64,000 bases of DNA from Clostridiales bacterium. GTDB taxonomy: Bacteria; Bacillota; Clostridia; Christensenellales; Aristaeellaceae. Every line of letters starts with the position of its first letter. The stretch's first letter is position 1. Shown here in pieces: positions 59,791 through 64,000 of the stretch. The translations under genes and the position numbers were made by a program. The notes under the pieces were generated by a model. It was given only the letters and a program-made list of their open reading frames with translations. It made no database searches and was not told the DNA's origin. The stretch is from NCBI GenBank assembly GCA_004556545.1, contig SFGO01000005.1:1-64000 (forward strand). Direction: 5' to 3'.

Positions 59791-60566
59791 GCGTCTCTGA
59801 GCATCTTTCGGTACTGAATCGGCGTCATGTTCATATGCCGCGCAAAAGCGCGGTTGAAGGAACGAATCGTCGAAAAGCCGGCATCTTCCGAGATGTCGGC
59901 TATTTTTTTATCCGTGTCCGACAGGAGATCGCAGGCCCGTTTCACCCGCAGCAGCCCCACATATTCGCTGAAGCCCATGCACAGCTCCCGGCTCAGCAGC
60001 CGGGAAACATAGAAGCGGCTCAAATGCAGCGCTTCGGCTACCGTTTCCAGCTCCATCGGGCCTGCCGCATTCTGCTCGCAATATTCCAGAATACTGTGCA
60101 GGGTGGAATTTCCCGTTTCAAGCTTCTTGCGCAGAGAAAGCCGGGGCAGCAGGCGGCACATCATCATGGACAGGCTTCCGGCGATCATCGTGTCCCGGTA
60201 TTCCTCTTCCGCCGAAAAAGCCTGATGGATATAAGGAAGCAGTTCCTGCGCCTCTGCGACCGTATTCCGTTCCGGAATATAATCCCGAAACGTTGCGCTC
60301 AGGCCAAAAAACAGCTCCGGACGGACGATCAAGACATAATAATCACCCGGATGACAGGATTCGTAAAAATGGATCTGATTGGGAAAACTGATAAAAACCG
60401 AGTTCTTTCGAATGATTTCGCAGTTTCGATCCGCATGGGCCACGGTCTCTCCTTCCGCCACATAAACGATCTCGATTTCCTTATGCAGATGGGGCGCATC
60501 GCTCAGAGACCGGGCGAAGAACAACTGGGCAGGAAGAGATTTGTTTTCATAAAAGGCGCTGCGCAT
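59769..60566 (-). CDS. AraC-family transcriptional regulator
   Basis: The 265-residue regulator has an N-terminal cupin-like effector domain (HLHKEIEIVYVAEGETVAHA, about 25-45) and a C-terminal AraC double helix-turn-helix (VAEALHLSRFYVSRLLSREL about 180-199, and IADISEDAGFSTIRSFNRAF about 228-247). The ATG at 60566 is preceded by AAGGGAG at nine bases; a TTG at 60590 lacks a site. It converges on the ThuA/oxidoreductase/isomerase operon and is the obvious candidate regulator of it, possibly through the dyad at 56920-56962. Confidence 0.92.
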   Translation of the reverse strand: MRSAFYENKSLPAQLFFARSLSDAPHLHKEIEIVYVAEGETVAHADRNCEIIRKNSVFISFPNQIHFYESCHPGDYYVLIVRPELFFGLSATFRDYIPERNTVAEAQELLPYIHQAFSAEEEYRDTMIAGSLSMMMCRLLPRLSLRKKLETGNSTLHSILEYCEQNAAGPMELETVAEALHLSRFYVSRLLSRELCMGFSEYVGLLRVKRACDLLSDTDKKIADISEDAGFSTIRSFNRAFARHMNMTPIQYRKMLRDAQASELR

Positions 60567-60620
60567 CCGGTTCAGCTCCCTTACGTTCAATCTGTGAAGC
60601 GTTTTGCGCTTCGCCTAATG

Positions 60621-60649
60621 ATTATAGAAGCAAAACCGTTGGTTTGCAA
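60621..60649 (-). promoter_or_regulatory. Sigma-A type promoter of the AraC-family gene
   Basis: On the minus strand TTGCAA (60644-60649) and TATAAT (60621-60626) are 17 bases apart. It is about 50 bases from the promoter of the divergent MATE gene. Confidence 0.65.
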
Positions 60650-60697
60650 GGCCGGGCGTTTTTCCTTGCAGCATGTCAGGGAAAATGCGCTTTTCCC

Positions 60698-60726
60698 TTG
60701 CCTTTCTTTTTTCTTACTGTTACAAT
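60698..60726 (+). promoter_or_regulatory. Sigma-A type promoter of the second MATE gene
   Basis: TTGCCT (60698-60703) and TACAAT (60721-60726) are 17 bases apart with a T-rich spacer. The leader to the ATG at 60758 is about 25 bases and contains TAGGAGG. Confidence 0.65.
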
Positions 60727-60757
60727 GGATGTCAGGCAAGTATTAGGAGGAATTTTT

Positions 60758-62170
60758 ATGCAGCAAAAGAAAACCGGCTGGCTGCAAAGCTGGTTTGGCG
60801 TTCAGGACATGACCATAGGCCGTCCCATGGATAGCCTGATTCGTTTTTCGATTCCGCTGCTGATCGGCAATCTGGCTCAGCAGCTTTACAATACGGTGGA
60901 TTCCATCGTCGTAGGCCAATACATCGGCGATACGGCGCTGGCCGCCGTGGGAACGGCCGGGCCGATTCTGAACCTGCTGCTGGTTTTGTTCATGGGCATT
61001 GCGACCGGGGCCAGCATTCTTTCGGCCCAGTATTTCGGTGCCCATGACCGGGAGACGCTCAGCCGGGTGGTGGGCGCTTCTATCCTGCTGACCCTGATCA
61101 GCGGACTTCTGATGTCCGTCGTGGGGTATCTTCTGTCCCCGTGGCTGATGTCGCTGGTTTCTCCGCCTGCGGACGTGCTGGAAGGGGCTGTCATTTATCT
61201 GCAGATCATCTTCATCGGCATTCTGGGCGGCGCGGCTTACAACATTCTGGCCGGTGTGCTGCGCGGTCTGGGCGACAGCCTGATGCCGCTGCTCTCGCTG
61301 CTGGTGGCCAGCCTTTTGAACATCGTACTGGATATTTTGTTCGTCAGTCAATTTCACATGGGCATTGCAGGCGTAGCATGGGCCACCATTATCGCGCAGG
61401 CGGTTTCCGGCGCCATGTGCCTGATCCGTCTCTGCCGGATGCGGCAGGTGGTGGACGTAAACCGTCAAACGCTGAAGCCTGACTGGTCCATCATTGCCAG
61501 TTTGTGCTCTTTGGGCGTTCCGGCGGGCATTACGCAGGCCATTTTCTCCCTTTCCGCCATCATCGTCCAAAATCTGACCAATTCCATGGGCACTTCTGTC
61601 ATCGCCGCCAGCGTGGCCGTTATGCGCGTGGACGGCTTCGCCATGATGCCGAACTTTACCTTCGGCACCGCCGCCACCACCTACGTAGGTCAGAACATCG
61701 GCGCTCGCCGGGCGGATCGCCTCCGTCAGGGCACAAGGGATCTGATGCTGCTGGCCCTCAGCGTCGCGGCGGTACTGGTTCTGTGCATTCTTTTGTTCGG
61801 GCATAATCTCATCGGCCTGTTTACCTCTACCGAGGACGTGCTGGCGATCGGTCAGCGGGGTCTGCGCTGGCTTTCCGTAGGCTATCTCTGCTTTGCGGTC
61901 AGTCAGGTATTGCAGGGAGAAATGCGCGGCGCGGGCGAAACCATGATTCCCATGTGGATCAGCATCATTTCCACCGTCATTCTGCGGATGCCCGCGGCCT
62001 ACCTGCTGGCTTTCCTGACCCGCTCGGACGTGTGGCCTCACGGCAATCCCGACATGCTCTATGCCTCCCTGCTGCTGGCCTGGGTCACCAGTATGCTGAT
62101 GACCATCATCGCCTACCGCGCGGGCTGGTGGCGGCGGAAACTGCCGGAGGAACTGAAGGAGAAAATATAA
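60758..62170 (+). CDS. MATE family efflux transporter
   Basis: The 470-residue membrane protein has about twelve helices and MATE features: RFSIPLLIGNLAQQLYNTVD, VVGQYIGDTALAAVG, and in the second half MRVDGFAMMPNFTFGTAATT and QNIGARRADRLRQG. It belongs to the NorM/DinF-like branch common in Clostridia. The ATG at 60758 has TAGGAGG upstream; in-frame codons further upstream cover the promoter. Substrate unknown. It shares little residue-level similarity with the MATE protein at 55520 beyond the fold. Confidence 0.9.
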   Translation: MQQKKTGWLQSWFGVQDMTIGRPMDSLIRFSIPLLIGNLAQQLYNTVDSIVVGQYIGDTALAAVGTAGPILNLLLVLFMGIATGASILSAQYFGAHDRETLSRVVGASILLTLISGLLMSVVGYLLSPWLMSLVSPPADVLEGAVIYLQIIFIGILGGAAYNILAGVLRGLGDSLMPLLSLLVASLLNIVLDILFVSQFHMGIAGVAWATIIAQAVSGAMCLIRLCRMRQVVDVNRQTLKPDWSIIASLCSLGVPAGITQAIFSLSAIIVQNLTNSMGTSVIAASVAVMRVDGFAMMPNFTFGTAATTYVGQNIGARRADRLRQGTRDLMLLALSVAAVLVLCILLFGHNLIGLFTSTEDVLAIGQRGLRWLSVGYLCFAVSQVLQGEMRGAGETMIPMWISIISTVILRMPAAYLLAFLTRSDVWPHGNPDMLYASLLLAWVTSMLMTIIAYRAGWWRRKLPEELKEKI

Positions 62171-62216
62171 CTTTCGGCGTTCAAAAGGAGCTGCTTTGTC
62201 TGAATTTTTCTAAAGT

Positions 62217-62334
62217 AATACCGTCCAAATAAGGCGGTGCGATAACGAGCGCATTTTTCGTAAGATATAGCGTCATAAATCAAAATTTTTGCAAGCAGCA
62301 GATGGCGGAAAATGCCCCGTTAGCGCTGCTGCCC
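62217..62334. repeat. Foldback repeat family B, copy B2 (interrupted)
   Basis: AATACCG at 62217, GGTGCGATAACGAGCGCATTT, CAAAATTTTTGCAAGCAGCA and CGTTAGCGCTGCTGCC follow the order and spacing of copy B1 with moderate divergence. The right end is absent at 62335, but AATGGTGCGGCGTT at 62655-62668, about 320 bp further on, resembles it. The stretch between holds two hairpins and repeat copy A4. Confidence 0.65.
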
Positions 62335-62355
62335 ATACCCGCCGCAGCGGCCCCC

Positions 62356-62387
62356 CTGCCGGACAGCTCCCCCACGCTGTCCGGCAG
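62356..62387. terminator. Perfect 12-bp hairpin downstream of the second MATE gene
   Basis: CTGCCGGACAGC (62356-62367) and GCTGTCCGGCAG (62376-62387) pair completely around an 8-base loop. There is no strong T tract after it on the plus strand, so termination efficiency is uncertain. Confidence 0.5.
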
Positions 62388-62404
62388 AATGTTTGGTAAA
62401 AGAA

Positions 62405-62637
62405 GGGCGTTTCTTCCGGCAAAGCCGTAGGAAACGCCCACAGAGTGTCAAAAAAGTGGAGGTGCAGGAGGCACTGCCTCCTGCCGGGGTTATAGGGGCA
62501 GAGCCCCTAACCCTTGTGCTGCAGCACATTTCCCGCAAACCAGCGAAGCGCTGTTTGCGGGCAACGACGGCCAACTTGGTTTTTTCGACAGACTGAGGGC
62601 GTTTCTTCCGGCAAAGTCGTAGGAAACGCCCTGTTTT
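62405..62637 (-). repeat. Dispersed repeat family A, copy A4, between two 35-bp hairpin repeats
   Basis: Copy A4 (62440-62596, minus orientation) has both ends: ACAGAGTGTCAAAAAAGTGG at 62440 and TTTTTTCGACAGACTG near 62580-62595. It includes TGCAGGAGGCACTGCCTCC and an inverted repeat around GGGTTATAGGGGCAGAGC. On either side lies a 35-bp hairpin beginning GGGCGTTTCTTCCGGC and ending GAAACGCCC (62405-62439 and 62597-62631), identical but for one base. The right one is followed by TGTTTTTT and would act as a plus-strand terminator. The interval 62171-62672 contains B2, a hairpin and this block, and no gene. Confidence 0.8.
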
Positions 62638-62672
62638 TTAAGAAAATACCGTACCAATGGTGCGGCGTTCTC

Positions 62673-64000
62673 TTAAGCATACACTCCAATAAACCGCAGC
62701 GTCGGCGCAGCCCTTGCGTCCAGAATGCGGATACGCATCGCGGCAGTTGTCACGCCCTGAAGCGCCACAATCCGCTTGTGCCCGATGACCGTTCCCTTTG
62801 CCGCCTGCTGCCATGCGCCGTTTACCTCTGCGTCGATGGCGAAACGCTCCACCCGCTGGCTGCACATCATCTGCTCCATCAGCACCACCCGGCGGATGGT
62901 CTGCGGCGCGTCCCAGCGAAGAATCATCTCCGCCGTGCCGTTTTCGGCTGCGGGCAGGTAATACGCATCATCCGCAGTACGGGCACAGTCAATGTCGTGC
63001 CCCGGTGCAGCCGGAGAAGCTGTCAGCCTTGCACCTTCCGCCAGATTCGTGCCGTAGCTGTTGCGAAGATATTCGCCAAGCTCCCGCAGCCGGGCCACGT
63101 CGTTTGCATGGAACAGCCCTTCCCTTGTGGGCGGAATATTCAGCAGGAACGTGGCGTTGCCGCCTACAGACTTCTCGTAGATGTCGATCAGCTTTTCCAG
63201 CGGACGCACCTGGTCGTTTTCGCTTTCGTGCCAGAACCAGCCGGGCCGGATGGAAGTATTCACCTCCGCCGGATACCAGATCAAATCCGTTTCGCTCTGA
63301 AGCACAGAACGGCTGCCCAGATCCCTGTCCTGCGCATGGATGGTGCGCTGGCGGAAGGACGTATCATCCGCCTGTTGGCTGGCGGAGGCCACCTTCTCGG
63401 TGTCCGCCGTGCGGCGGGGCACCACGCTCCATTCGGATTCCCGCGTGTCGCCTGCTTCGTTGCCGCACCAACGGATATCCGGTCCGCAGACGTGAATGCA
63501 TGCATTCGGCTGCAAACGGCGGATGGCTGCGTAGTAGCGTTCCCAGTCATAGTACTGTTTCTTGCCGTTGGGGCCCTCGCCGCACGCGCCGTCAAACCAC
63601 ACAGAAAACACCTCGCCGTACTGGGTCAGCAGCTCGGTCAGCTGAGCCACAAAGTAGTCGTCATACAGTTTTCCGGTGCCGTAGAGCGGCTGATTTCTGT
63701 CCCACGGGGACAGGTACACCCCAAAGCCGATCTTTCCCCGTTGGCAGGCCGCCGCCACCTCGCCCACAATGTCGCCCTTGCCGCCCTTGTAGGGGCTGGC
63801 GGCAATCGTGTGGCCTGTGTATTTGCTGGGCCACAGACAGAAGCCGTCGTGGTGCTTGCAGGTAAGGATAAGGCCCTTCATCCCGGCGGCTTTTATGCTC
63901 TCCACCCACTGATTGGCATCCATGGCCACGGGATTGAATATTGCCGGATTTTCCGTTCCGTCCCCCCACTCCCTGTCCGTAAAGGTGTTCACCGTAAAAT
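62673..64000 (-). CDS. Alpha-L-fucosidase, GH29 (5' end beyond the window)
   Basis: The reading frame runs off the window end at 64000; a GTG at 63992 is an internal valine (F-T-V-N-T-F-T-D-R-E-W-G), not the start. The visible 442 residues contain the GH29 catalytic domain: LILTCKHHDGFCLWPSKYT, GVYLSPWDRNQPLYG, and the nucleophile strand VFSVWFDGACGEGPNGK. About 110 C-terminal residues form an F5/8-type beta-sandwich (LTASPAAPGHDIDCA, RRVVLMEQM). GH29 enzymes remove alpha-L-fucose from glycans by a retaining mechanism. A signal peptide cannot be judged because the N-terminus is missing. Confidence 0.9.
   Translation of the reverse strand, partial: FTVNTFTDREWGDGTENPAIFNPVAMDANQWVESIKAAGMKGLILTCKHHDGFCLWPSKYTGHTIAASPYKGGKGDIVGEVAAACQRGKIGFGVYLSPWDRNQPLYGTGKLYDDYFVAQLTELLTQYGEVFSVWFDGACGEGPNGKKQYYDWERYYAAIRRLQPNACIHVCGPDIRWCGNEAGDTRESEWSVVPRRTADTEKVASASQQADDTSFRQRTIHAQDRDLGSRSVLQSETDLIWYPAEVNTSIRPGWFWHESENDQVRPLEKLIDIYEKSVGGNATFLLNIPPTREGLFHANDVARLRELGEYLRNSYGTNLAEGARLTASPAAPGHDIDCARTADDAYYLPAAENGTAEMILRWDAPQTIRRVVLMEQMMCSQRVERFAIDAEVNGAWQQAAKGTVIGHKRIVALQGVTTAAMRIRILDARAAPTLRFIGVYA

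Noticed and set aside
1..64000. CRISPR arrays, tRNA or rRNA genes, and transposase or integrase genes
   Set aside because: No regularly spaced short repeats, no cloverleaf-type sequence that I could find, and no DDE, tyrosine or serine recombinase motifs in any supported protein; repeat families A and B therefore have no visible mobilising enzyme here.

Overview
The window looks like chromosome of a GC-rich, endospore-forming Clostridia member of gut type. The evidence is a YunB sporulation gene, the Bacillus/Clostridia order dprA-topA-trmFO-hslV-hslU downstream of rbgA-rnhB, strong AGGAGG ribosome binding sites, and plant-polysaccharide genes (GH51 arabinofuranosidase, GH66, GH29, araB, araD). 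Assignment below class level is not supported by anything I can see. There is no rRNA, tRNA, CRISPR array, phage or transposase gene.

Regions. (1) 1-7.7 kb, minus strand: Nudix hydrolase, phosphoglucomutase/phosphomannomutase, DUF2461 protein, a signal-peptide/CARDB-like/TM/acidic-tail protein, and an 801-residue coiled-coil protein of unknown function. (2) 8-14 kb: a secreted SH3/peptidoglycan-binding protein, trmO, convergent yunB, a class A penicillin-binding protein and a small charged protein whose ribosome binding site lies in a 10-bp inverted repeat. (3) 14-34.2 kb: fourteen minus-strand genes with overlaps or short gaps, probably transcribed together at least in part: rbgA, rnhB, a 1394-residue double GT-C glycosyltransferase, yifB/comM, dprA, topA, trmFO, an alpha/beta-hydrolase lacking its nucleophile serine, hslV, hslU, an MTA/SAH deaminase and three GT4-type glycosyltransferases. 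(4) 34.6-38.3 kb: tex and an unrecognised 444-residue protein with a possible HTH. (5) 38.7-55.3 kb, carbohydrate use: an arabino-oligosaccharide ABC operon with GH51 abfA (resembling Bacillus araNPQ-abfA) behind a strong promoter and a 22-bp operator-like palindrome; a second ABC operon with a GH66 enzyme, divergent from a YesM/YesN-type two-component pair; a LacI regulator; and araB-araD. (6) 55.5-64 kb: two MATE transporters around a ThuA/Gfo-Idh-MocA/sugar-isomerase operon with a convergent AraC regulator, then a GH29 alpha-fucosidase cut by the window end.

The most unusual content is non-coding. Two families of intergenic elements occur. Family A has four copies (window start, 34.3, 51.7 and 62.4 kb), ends in CTGTCGAAAAA-like and TTTTTGACACTCTG-like sequence, and is full of short hairpins. 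Two copies are flanked by direct repeats: 17 bp that duplicates the 3' end of tex, and a 35-bp hairpin at 62.4 kb. Family B has two copies (38.4 and 62.2 kb); the intact one is a 160-bp foldback with perfect 13-bp terminal inverted repeats. At 62.2-62.7 kb the two families appear nested. I found no enzyme in the window that would move them.
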